A DNA stretch of 5,250 nucleotides, taken from assembly GCA_023392205.1 (NCBI GenBank), contig JAEVZN010000475.1, forward strand, positions 1 through 5,250, given 5' to 3'. Numbering within the stretch: position 1 is the stretch's first letter; the number at the start of each line of letters is the position of its first letter. The notes beneath the pieces were generated by a model. That model did no database searches. It was not told where the DNA came from and saw only the letters and a list, made by a program, of their open reading frames with translations. The translations under genes were made by a program, and so were the position numbers. The stretch comes from Pseudomonadota bacterium (GTDB lineage Bacteria; Pseudomonadota; Alphaproteobacteria; Rhizobiales; Xanthobacteraceae). Positions 1 to 5,250 of this stretch are shown here, one piece after another.

Positions 1-1745
1 CGTCCGATCAGTTCGCCCTGAAGATAATCGCAGCCCCAGGCCTCCAGAATTGCCGCGGATTGCTCGTCCTGCACCCACTCGGCAACCGTTTCCAGTTTCA
101 GTCCGCGCGCAAGATCGAGCATCGTTCGCACGAAAGTCCGATCGTCCTCGGACCGCGCCAGGTTCTGCACGAAGGCGCCATCTATCTTGATCATGTCGAC
201 GCCGAGCTTTCGCAGATTCCGGAACGACGTATAGCCGGCCCCGAAATCGTCGATGGCGATTCTTGCGCCGAGGTCCTTCACACGCGAGACGAAGCACCGT
301 GCATTGTCGATATCGTGAATGGCCGTGGTCTCGGTGATTTCAACGATCAGCCGCGGCGCGACATCGCAATGTCGCAGGAGCAAGGCTTCAAGTCGCAACC
401 ACCATTCCGGGTCGCTTGTCGAGGATGCAGAAACATTGAGACTTGTCCTGAGATCGGGATGCGCGGCCATGTCGTCGATGACAAGCTCAAGAACGCGCTG
501 GTCGAGAAGACGGACGAGGCCGAGCCGTTCGGCAACCGGAATGATTTCACTGGCCGGAATGAGCGTCCCGTCCGGCCTGCGAATACGCAGCAGGCATTCA
601 TAGAATGCGATCTGACGTGTCTGGGTATCCGCGACCGGCTCGAATGCGAGCTGAATACGGCGCTCGTTGAGCGCCTTCACGATCATGTCGGTCGCGCGGA
701 TATTGGAATCCCGCATTGCATCGCGCTCGATATTCGGCATGAACGCCATGAAAGAGCCCGGACGCCGCTCCTTGGCGCGGTCGAGCGCTTCCTGTGCGCG
801 CGTCAGAACTTCATGCACATTTCCGGCATAGCGCGGCGCGACGACCCCACCGATGGTGATGCTGACCGCCACCGGACCTGCGCGAGTAACGACGACATCG
901 TCAGTGACGCAGGCAAGGAACCGCTCGGCCGCAGTGGCAATTTCATCGGCGCTGCAATCACGCAGGATGATGCCGAACTTGTTTCCAGAAAACCGGCCGA
1001 GACTGTCGACGGCCCGCATACGGCGGCGCAGGCGCTTGGCGACACACCCGATCACCTCATCCGCGATGTCGTAGCCATAGGCCTCGTTGATGCGCCCCAG
1101 ATTGTCGACGGAGGCCACCAGAAAGCTGCATGCCGAATCGGCACGGATCGCTTCCTGGATCGCCTGCTCCAGTTCTTCGGTCAGATGCCAGCGGTTGATT
1201 TCGCCCGTCAGCGCATCGAAGCGAGACAGATAGGCCAGCTGCTGCTCGCGTTCATAGCGGTCTGTGATGATGCGGATCAGCCCGTGAGCCCGTGCCGGTT
1301 TGCCGTCCGCATCCGCGAACCAGCGTCCGGTATCCTCGATCCAGAGCTTGGGTGCGCGCGCACCGATGCGAACCGCATATTGCAACTGATAGGGCACACC
1401 CGTACCGGGATCGGATTCGACGCTATGCAGCACGGCATCGAACCGCGTTTGCGCGTTACCGGGATCGAGCAGGCTCGCGAAATTACGGCCGGATGCGATG
1501 GCTTTGCTGTCACGGATGCCGAGCAATGCCGCCGCATTATCGGTCCAGAGAAGCTGGTCGGTCGCGATGTCCCACTCGTAAGCCGCCTCCCCCGCCGATC
1601 GCAGAATCGGCAGGCAATCGGGCTTGGTGGCGAGCGGCCCGTTTGCACGCGAGCCTTGGCTCCGGTCCGCCCTTGCGGTGCCTGGATTGGTGGTCGGTCG
1701 AGTCAACGCAGCCCTCGAAAATGCCGATCCGCCTCCCTGCGACAT
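1..1745 (-). CDS. PAS-GGDEF-EAL cyclic-di-GMP phosphodiesterase (C-terminus cut off by window edge)
   Basis: The protein probably hydrolyses c-di-GMP in the cytoplasm; 581 residues are visible. I translated the minus strand by hand. An N-terminal low-complexity stretch (about 1-42) is followed by a PAS domain (about 50-162, with WIEDTGRWF and GLIRIITDRYE near its end), a GGDEF domain (about 170-335, starting at FDALTGEINR) and an EAL domain (from about 355). The GGDEF signature is SGNKF (253-257), so cyclase activity should be lost, but the I-site motif RAVD (244-247) stands exactly five residues before it. In EAL, E383 (motif ECL), N437, E469, D499-D500 (DDFG), K520, E556 (AEWVQ) and Q576 (DYLQG) match the catalytic set known from RocR, and the spacings from E469 through Q576 are identical. 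No transmembrane helix is seen, so the PAS domain is probably a soluble sensor. The frame is open from 1799; I chose ATG at 1745, but it lacks a clear Shine-Dalgarno sequence and GTG at 1775 is possible. Function confidence is high, start confidence moderate. Confidence 0.93.
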   Translation of the reverse strand, partial: MSQGGGSAFSRAALTRPTTNPGTARADRSQGSRANGPLATKPDCLPILRSAGEAAYEWDIATDQLLWTDNAAALLGIRDSKAIASGRNFASLLDPGNAQTRFDAVLHSVESDPGTGVPYQLQYAVRIGARAPKLWIEDTGRWFADADGKPARAHGLIRIITDRYEREQQLAYLSRFDALTGEINRWHLTEELEQAIQEAIRADSACSFLVASVDNLGRINEAYGYDIADEVIGCVAKRLRRRMRAVDSLGRFSGNKFGIILRDCSADEIATAAERFLACVTDDVVVTRAGPVAVSITIGGVVAPRYAGNVHEVLTRAQEALDRAKERRPGSFMAFMPNIERDAMRDSNIRATDMIVKALNERRIQLAFEPVADTQTRQIAFYECLLRIRRPDGTLIPASEIIPVAERLGLVRLLDQRVLELVIDDMAAHPDLRTSLNVSASSTSDPEWWLRLEALLLRHCDVAPRLIVEITETTAIHDIDNARCFVSRVKDLGARIAIDDFGAGYTSFRNLRKLGVDMIKIDGAFVQNLARSEDDRTFVRTMLDLARGLKLETVAEWVQDEQSAAILEAWGCDYLQGELIG

Positions 1746-1843
1746 GCGGCGAGTAACCCATAAGCGAAACTGCACACAGACTCTAAAAAAACGGGAAATT
1801 CAAAGTGGGCACTTCTAGGGATTTCATTATCCGAAAATAATCA

Positions 1844-1867
1844 AAGTTCCGGCGAGCGACGGAACTT
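1844..1867. repeat. Perfect 8-bp inverted repeat in divergent intergenic region
   Basis: The arms AAGTTCCG (1844-1851) and CGGAACTT (1860-1867) are perfect reverse complements around an 8-base spacer. The site lies about 100 bases upstream of the c-di-GMP gene start and about 75 bases upstream of the small plus-strand gene, between two divergent genes. This position suits an operator for a dimeric regulator. A terminator is less likely, since no T-run follows on either strand and no gene is seen ending here. The sequence shows the dyad; its role is inference. Confidence 0.45.
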
Positions 1868-1908
1868 ACCGTCAGGCATGCGCCTTGCGATACACGGATC
1901 TTAGGAGA

Positions 1909-1925
1909 CGGGATCGTCCCGATCC
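1909..1925 (+). other. Small alternative hairpins in the leader of the 105-residue gene
   Basis: Two overlapping, mutually exclusive stems can form: CGGGA/TCCCG (1909-1913 with 1917-1921, 3-base loop) and GGATC/GATCC (1911-1915 with 1921-1925, 5-base loop). They end six bases before the Shine-Dalgarno sequence at 1931-1935. The stems are short and could be chance in GC-rich DNA. Confidence 0.25.
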
Positions 1926-1930
1926 GGCAC

Positions 1931-1935
1931 AGGAG
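1931..1935 (+). promoter_or_regulatory. Shine-Dalgarno sequence AGGAG fixing the start at 1941
   Basis: AGGAG stands five bases before ATG at 1941. An in-frame GTG at 1935 overlaps the last base of this site and so cannot use it, which favours the ATG. Confidence 0.65.
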
Positions 1936-1940
1936 TGCGC

Positions 1941-2258
1941 ATGTTCCCCGAAAAAGCGCCTCAAATCGGACAACCGGGCGACGGTGCGAGCCCGGAGCGG
2001 GATTCCGCACCGGCTGGAGCACCCGTCCGCGATCTTGTCCCGCTCCATCCTGCGCCTGCGGACGAGGAGAAGCCGAAGCCCGGCCCGTCACGGCTGACCG
2101 GGGCGTTGTTTCTGGCGCATATGTTCGCGACCAAATTCAAGGATCCGCAGACCCGCGAGAAGCGCCGGGCGGAACCGGGCGAAGCCAATGCGACCTATCG
2201 CAAGGCCGCCAGGCCGCCGGCCATCCGGACCGGCCGCAATATGTCGAAAAAGATCTGA
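1941..2258 (+). CDS. Hypothetical protein, proline-rich N-terminus and basic C-terminus
   Basis: I do not recognise this 105-residue protein and assign no function. Residues 1 to about 50 are rich in Pro, Ala, Glu and Gly and are probably disordered. A short hydrophobic or amphipathic stretch follows (RLTGALFLAHMFATKFKDP, about 53-71), too short and too flanked by charge to be a confident membrane helix. The C-terminal third is strongly basic (repeated Arg and Lys, ending NMSKKI). There is no signal peptide and no cysteine. Support for a real gene comes from the AGGAG site five bases before the ATG, strong G/C preference at third codon positions, and a neat fit between the divergent intergenic region and the GGT-like gene, whose stop converges nine bases away. 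The overlapping minus-strand frames here have no such start signals. A basic tail could bind nucleic acid or membrane, but that is only a guess. Confidence 0.68.
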   Translation: MFPEKAPQIGQPGDGASPERDSAPAGAPVRDLVPLHPAPADEEKPKPGPSRLTGALFLAHMFATKFKDPQTREKRRAEPGEANATYRKAARPPAIRTGRNMSKKI

Positions 2259-2267
2259 GGACGCCGC

Positions 2268-3851
2268 TCAATAGCCGAGCGCACAGCCATCCTTGCGCGG
2301 GTCGGATGCGCCGATAAGAACGCCGCGATCCCAATCGATGCGGATGGCCTGCCCGCCGCCCTGCGGCAACGGCCGGCGCACGGGCTGATGTCCGAGCGTG
2401 CGCAGATCCTGCATCACGGACTCATCGAAGCCGTTCTCGACGATCACCTCTTCACCCTCGAAAAACACGCGCGGCAGATCGATCGCGGCCTGCAGATCCA
2501 GACCGAAATCCATGACATTTGAGATGAAATAGGCGTGACCCATGGCCTGATACGCACCGCCCATCACACCGAACGCCATGTCGGTACGGCCGTTAAGCAA
2601 TGTCATCGCAGGAATGATCGTATGCAGCGGCCGCTTCGAGGGGCCGATGCAATTGGGGTGACCTGACTGCAGATTGAAGCCCGAGCCGCGCTTCTGAAAC
2701 ATGATCCCGGTTTTGGCGGACGCAATGCCCGACCCGAAGCCGGAGAACAGCGAGTTGATCAGGGTCACCGCGTTGCGATCGCGATCAACGACGCAGACCA
2801 GAACGGTATTGCCGCGCGGGGCCGGAGCCGCAGGAAAATTCGAACGCCGTGTGCGATCGATCATGTCTGCAAGATCGGTGGCGAAGCCACGATCCAGCAG
2901 CGAGGGCACCGGCTGAACCATGAAGGACGGATCGGCAATGTGCGTGTTGCGAACCGCATAGGCGAGCCGGCCGGCTTCGATCGCGAGATGTTGCCGGGCA
3001 GCGCCGGTGGGGTCGAGCGCCGACAGATCGAAATTTTCGAGAATGTTCAGAAGCACAAGCGCAGCCAGGCCCTGCCCGTTCGGCGGAATTTCGACCACTT
3101 CCAGACCCCGATAGGTCGTGGAAATCGGGATCGCCTCATCGCCGCGATGCTTCGCGAAGTCGTCCGCCGTCAGGAAGCTGCCGACCTCACTGAGTGTCGC
3201 AATCGAATCCTCGGCAAGCTCACCCTCATAAAAGGCGCGCGCGCCTTCCGCCGCGATTTTTTTCAAAGTCTCGGCCAAAGCAGGAAAGCGCACCACGTCG
3301 CCGACGGAAGGCGCTTTACCATCGTGCAGAAACAGCGCGGCGCTGTTCGGACGGGCGCGCAACTTTTCGACCGCAACAGACCAATCCATCGCGACACGCG
3401 GGGAAACCGGAACGCCACGCTGCGCGGCGGCAATGGCAGGCTCCAGCGCCTTGTCGAGCCCGAAACGGCCATGCCGCGCCAGAATATTCTCCCAGGCCTC
3501 GACGGCGCCCGGCACCGTGACCGCATGCGGCGACTCGATCGCAATCGCGGTCATGCCCTCGGCGACAAGGCGTTCGGGCTGCATCGCAGCAGCCGCGCGA
3601 CCGGTCCCGTTATATCCCCAGACCGGTTCGCCGGGTTTGGAGACGAGGCAGAAACAATCGCCGCCGATGCCGGTCATATGCGGTTCCAGAACGCCCAGCA
3701 TCGCAACCGCGGCCACGGCGGCATCGGCCGCATTGCCGCCGGCGCGCAATGTCTCGACGGCCGCAAGCGAGGCCATTGGATGCGAGGTCGCAGCCATGCC
3801 GTTGCAGGCATAGACCTGCGAGCGACCGGGCGCATGAAAGTCGCGAGTCAT
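2268..3851 (-). CDS. Gamma-glutamyltransferase-like Ntn hydrolase (cytoplasmic GGT-family protein)
   Basis: This 527-residue protein belongs to the gamma-glutamyltransferase family, whose members are self-cleaving proenzymes that hydrolyse or transfer gamma-glutamyl or related amide groups. N-terminal family motifs are SHPMASLAA (23-31), LRAGGNAADAAVA (35-47), EPHMTGIGGD (56-65) and NGTGRA (81-86). T349, in GNTVLVCVVD, aligns with the nucleophilic Thr of E. coli GGT by its spacing to VVD, so cleavage should give an alpha chain of 348 and a beta chain of 179 residues. SKRPLHTIIPAM (405-416) and GVMGGAYQAMGH (428-439) follow. It has no signal peptide, unlike periplasmic GGT (about 580 residues), and the paired serines of classical GGT at the 405 region read SK. 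Length and motifs are closer to YwrD-like or oxamate-amidohydrolase (HpxW)-like members, so the substrate is uncertain and glutathione should not be assumed. GAGG lies 10 bases before the ATG. It may be the last gene of an rpmF-led unit, 33 bases after the membrane protein gene. Confidence 0.92.
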   Translation of the reverse strand: MTRDFHAPGRSQVYACNGMAATSHPMASLAAVETLRAGGNAADAAVAAVAMLGVLEPHMTGIGGDCFCLVSKPGEPVWGYNGTGRAAAAMQPERLVAEGMTAIAIESPHAVTVPGAVEAWENILARHGRFGLDKALEPAIAAAQRGVPVSPRVAMDWSVAVEKLRARPNSAALFLHDGKAPSVGDVVRFPALAETLKKIAAEGARAFYEGELAEDSIATLSEVGSFLTADDFAKHRGDEAIPISTTYRGLEVVEIPPNGQGLAALVLLNILENFDLSALDPTGAARQHLAIEAGRLAYAVRNTHIADPSFMVQPVPSLLDRGFATDLADMIDRTRRSNFPAAPAPRGNTVLVCVVDRDRNAVTLINSLFSGFGSGIASAKTGIMFQKRGSGFNLQSGHPNCIGPSKRPLHTIIPAMTLLNGRTDMAFGVMGGAYQAMGHAYFISNVMDFGLDLQAAIDLPRVFFEGEEVIVENGFDESVMQDLRTLGHQPVRRPLPQGGGQAIRIDWDRGVLIGASDPRKDGCALGY

Positions 3852-3883
3852 GTTCTGAAAACCTCAGCGCAATCGAGCGGGTA

Positions 3884-4300
3884 TCAGCGAGCCAACGGAG
3901 GATGGCCGCCCTCGATCGAGAAGTCGCGTGCGGCTGCACGGATCGAAATGGAAAATCCGCCGACGACATCGACGACGCAGATCACCAGGAGCAGCAGGAA
4001 TGTGGATGTGGCGGCCTGCGGAACGAGCAGGAATTCTCCCAGCGCGACGACGAACACCACGAAGGAAAGAATGTGATCGACGATCGATTTCACGCCGAAA
4101 CGCGTGGCCTTCAGAATCTCGACGAAGAGAAGGAAGATCGACAGGATCAGCAGCAGATCGCTGGTCGTGACGCCGAGTTCGGCGCCCGACATCATCGGGA
4201 TGGAAAACAGCGTGTCGCCGAATCCCATGCCGAACAGGAACGCGATGATGTTGTAGAGGACGAGCGGGATCAGCAGGAGCGGAAAGCCGACGAGATACAT
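3884..4300 (-). CDS. Conserved-looking four-helix integral membrane protein, function unknown
   Basis: This 138-residue protein has four likely transmembrane helices at about 3-25, 46-64, 72-93 and 98-119, followed by a short charged and probably cytoplasmic tail from 121 (RAAARD) to 138. The first helix begins at residue 3 and has no signal-peptidase site, so it acts as an anchor. Between helices 2 and 3 lies a polar segment, EILKATRFGVKSIVDH (61-76), which is probably its most informative part; I see no known catalytic motif. From memory it resembles small membrane proteins of Rhizobiales annotated only as hypothetical, but I cannot confirm this here. GGAGA (4308-4312) lies seven bases before the ATG, supporting the start. 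It sits 34 bases after rpmF and 33 bases before the GGT-like gene on the same strand, so co-transcription is likely. Whether it works with the GGT-like enzyme is unknown. Confidence 0.85.
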   Translation of the reverse strand: MYLVGFPLLLIPLVLYNIIAFLFGMGFGDTLFSIPMMSGAELGVTTSDLLLILSIFLLFVEILKATRFGVKSIVDHILSFVVFVVALGEFLLVPQAATSTFLLLLVICVVDVVGGFSISIRAAARDFSIEGGHPPLAR

Positions 4301-4334
4301 CGTTGCGTCTCCGGACCCTGCTATACGCTGCCGG

Positions 4335-4523
4335 TCAGGCCTCTGCGGACTTCACCTTGAGGATCTGGCGGCCCTTGTACATGCCGGTTTTCAGATCAAG
4401 ATGATGCGGGCGGCGCAATTCACCGGAATCCTTGTCCTCGATATAGGTCGGCTGCTTGAGGGCGTCGGCAGACCGGCGCATCCCGCGCCGCGACGGCGAG
4501 GTTTTTCGTTTCGGAACGGCCAT
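4335..4523 (-). CDS. rpmF: 50S ribosomal protein L32
   Basis: L32 is a small protein of the large ribosomal subunit. The 62-residue product begins [18 protein letters not shown] and contains [19 protein letters not shown], a near-standard alphaproteobacterial L32. It lacks the cysteine pairs of zinc-binding L32 forms and so is of the zinc-independent type. The start at 4523 is fixed by family length and by AGGAG eight bases upstream. An in-frame ATG at 4574 would add 17 residues (MMPVRPQ...) but has no Shine-Dalgarno sequence, runs through the leader hairpin, and is not part of the family. The gene follows mtgA by 90 bases on the same strand, an arrangement known in Rhizobiales, and precedes the membrane protein gene by 34 bases. 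Confidence 0.97.
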   Translation of the reverse strand: MAVPKRKTSPSRRGMRRSADALKQPTYIEDKDSGELRRPHHLDLKTGMYKGRQILKVKSAEA

Positions 4524-4531
4524 TGCTGGAA

Positions 4532-4536
4532 CTCCT
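4532..4536 (-). promoter_or_regulatory. Shine-Dalgarno sequence AGGAG of rpmF
   Basis: AGGAG on the minus strand stands eight bases before ATG at 4523. It decides the rpmF start against the longer in-frame ATG at 4574. It lies directly after the T-rich run of the leader hairpin. Confidence 0.8.
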
Positions 4537-4564
4537 GAAAAAGACAATCCGGCCTGCGGCCGGA
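4537..4564 (-). terminator. Terminator-like hairpin between mtgA and rpmF (terminator or rpmF attenuator)
   Basis: On the minus strand, TCCGGCC and GGCCGGA (4564-4558 and 4554-4548) form a perfect 7-bp, very GC-rich stem with a 3-base loop GCA. It is followed at once by TTGTCTTTTTC (4547-4537). This has the form of a factor-independent terminator and stands about 50 bases after the mtgA stop. It ends one base before the rpmF Shine-Dalgarno sequence, leaving no room for an rpmF promoter after it. Transcripts reaching rpmF must therefore pass through the hairpin, which suggests partial termination or attenuation. The structure is seen; the role is inference. Confidence 0.55.
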
Positions 4565-4587
4565 CGGGCATCATGGGATTTGGCGGC

Positions 4588-4593
4588 CTTATA
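4588..4593 (-). promoter_or_regulatory. Possible -10 element for rpmF
   Basis: TATAAG on the minus strand lies between the mtgA stop and the leader hairpin, where an rpmF promoter would be expected. No good -35 hexamer is present about 17 bases upstream, so this is a weak candidate. If used, transcription would start near 4581 and the rpmF leader would carry the hairpin. Confidence 0.22.
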
Positions 4594-4613
4594 GAGGAAG
4601 GCGCCCGCCAGCG

Positions 4614-5250
4614 CTAGGGCCTATCGGTGCGGGGGACCCGCACACAGCCGGAATCCAGTTCCCGCGAATTGGCGCGGGCGAGGTAGATCCCGCCGAGACG
4701 CCGGACCGCGGGCCCCGGCCGGCGCGCATCCCGCACGCGCGGATTAGGCAGCATGGCGGCCAGCAGGGCCGCCTCCCGCCCGGGCAGGGCGCTGGCCGGC
4801 TTGCCGAACGCGCGGCGGCTGCCCGCATCCGCGCCAAATTCGCCCGACGGACCCCATTGGGCGATATTGAGGTAAATCTCCATCACCCGCTGCTTGCCCA
4901 GCACAACATCGAGCCACATGGCCAATGGCAGTTCCAGTGCCTTGCGCAGGTAGGATCGCCCGGACCAGAGGAACAGGTTCTTCGCCGTCTGCTGGCTGAT
5001 GGTCGAGCCCCCGCGCAATCCGTCGAGATCTTCCATCTCATGCAGCAATTCCCTCAAGGTCCGCCAATCCACCCCATTATGGGCACAGAAGCGTGCGTCT
5101 TCAGATGCGATGACAGTGCGCGGCAAAGCCGGGGCGATCCGGTCGAGCGGCATCCAGCTGCGCGTCACCGGCTGAAACGTCAGATAGCGCCAGATCATCG
5201 GGGTGGAGACCGGCCGGACGACAAGGTAGAGCGGCGTCAGAAGATATGGC
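4614..5250 (-). CDS. mtgA: Monofunctional biosynthetic peptidoglycan transglycosylase (N-terminus cut off by window edge)
   Basis: MtgA polymerises lipid II into glycan strands at the outer face of the inner membrane; it is a GT51 glycosyltransferase without a transpeptidase domain. The frame stays open to base 5250, giving 211 visible codons, and the true start lies beyond the window. The residues before the internal Met at 5198 ([17 protein letters not shown]) are typical of the family, covering the end of the membrane anchor and the region after it, so that Met is not the start. GT51 motifs appear in order: [15 protein letters not shown] with the catalytic Glu at 5100-5102, [30 protein letters not shown], and [15 protein letters not shown] with the second conserved Glu at 4878-4880. 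[23 protein letters not shown] completes the domain. The domain is complete to the stop, with a short non-conserved tail (from about LARANSRE). It is the first of a minus-strand series leading to rpmF. Confidence 0.96.
   Translation of the reverse strand, partial: PYLLTPLYLVVRPVSTPMIWRYLTFQPVTRSWMPLDRIAPALPRTVIASEDARFCAHNGVDWRTLRELLHEMEDLDGLRGGSTISQQTAKNLFLWSGRSYLRKALELPLAMWLDVVLGKQRVMEIYLNIAQWGPSGEFGADAGSRRAFGKPASALPGREAALLAAMLPNPRVRDARRPGPAVRRLGGIYLARANSRELDSGCVRVPRTDRP

Noticed and set aside
60..1763. 567-codon open frame on the plus strand across the c-di-GMP gene
   Set aside because: It is in exact codon-for-codon register with the minus-strand gene. In that register stops need TTA, CTA or TCA codons in the real gene, which are rare in GC-rich genomes, so long antisense frames arise by themselves. 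The minus strand carries clear PAS, GGDEF and EAL motifs.
1846..1890. GGAAC elements of the dyad as EcfG-type stress promoters
   Set aside because: The -35-like GGAAC occurs facing outward on both strands, but no GTT-type -10 follows at 16-17 bases in either direction.
1783..2091. 102-codon minus-strand frame overlapping the 105-residue gene
   Set aside because: It has no Shine-Dalgarno sequence, an Arg/Pro-rich composition typical of shadow translation, and runs through the intergenic dyad. The plus-strand frame has better signals.
2265..2281. Hairpin CGCTC/GAGCG at the convergent gene ends as a shared terminator
   Set aside because: The stem is only 5 bp with a 7-base loop, lies over the stop codon of the GGT-like gene, and has no T-run on either strand.
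2940..4076. 378-codon open frame on the plus strand across the GGT-like gene
   Set aside because: It has the same register effect against a gene with clear GGT motifs. It also runs on into the next, out-of-register gene and shows no domain or start signal of its own.
4335..4574. 79-residue version of L32 starting at 4574
   Set aside because: The extra 17 residues cross the leader hairpin, have no ribosome binding site and do not fit the L32 family; AGGAG supports the start at 4523.
4614..5198. mtgA starting at the Met at 5198
   Set aside because: The same frame continues to the window edge and encodes typical MtgA sequence from the membrane-anchor region, so the real start lies outside the window.

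Overview
The window is GC-rich DNA with dense, short-spaced genes, and it looks like the chromosome of an alphaproteobacterium, probably of the Rhizobiales/Hyphomicrobiales. The best support is the mtgA-rpmF gene pair, an L32 protein of the alphaproteobacterial type without zinc-binding cysteines, and the general character of the proteins. The genus cannot be fixed from this sequence.

Layout, left to right: (1) Bases 1-1745, minus strand: most of a PAS-GGDEF-EAL cyclic-di-GMP protein whose C-terminal end lies beyond base 1. Its GGDEF active site is destroyed (SGNKF), its inhibitory-site motif RxxD is kept, and all catalytic EAL residues are present, so it is best read as a phosphodiesterase. 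(2) Bases 1746-1940: a divergent intergenic region with an 8-bp perfect inverted repeat and a small hairpin just before the next gene. (3) Bases 1941-2258, plus strand: a 105-residue protein of unknown function, proline-rich at the N-terminus and basic at the C-terminus. It converges on the next gene with only 9 bases between the stops. (4) Bases 2268-5250, minus strand, read right to left: mtgA (5' end outside the window), a terminator-like hairpin, rpmF (ribosomal protein L32), a four-helix membrane protein of unknown function, and a cytoplasmic gamma-glutamyltransferase-like Ntn hydrolase.

The last three minus-strand genes are separated by 34 and 33 bases and each has a plausible Shine-Dalgarno sequence, so rpmF, the membrane protein and the GGT-like gene may form one transcription unit. 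mtgA and rpmF are separated by 90 bases holding a GC-rich hairpin followed by a T-rich run directly before the rpmF ribosome binding site; this is either the mtgA terminator or an attenuator in the rpmF leader.

Most of the window is ordinary housekeeping and signalling sequence. I found no mobile element, CRISPR array, tRNA or rRNA, and no convincing new multi-gene system. The points most worth checking are the split state of the c-di-GMP protein (dead cyclase, kept I-site, intact EAL), the hairpin in the rpmF leader, and the two uncharacterised small genes.
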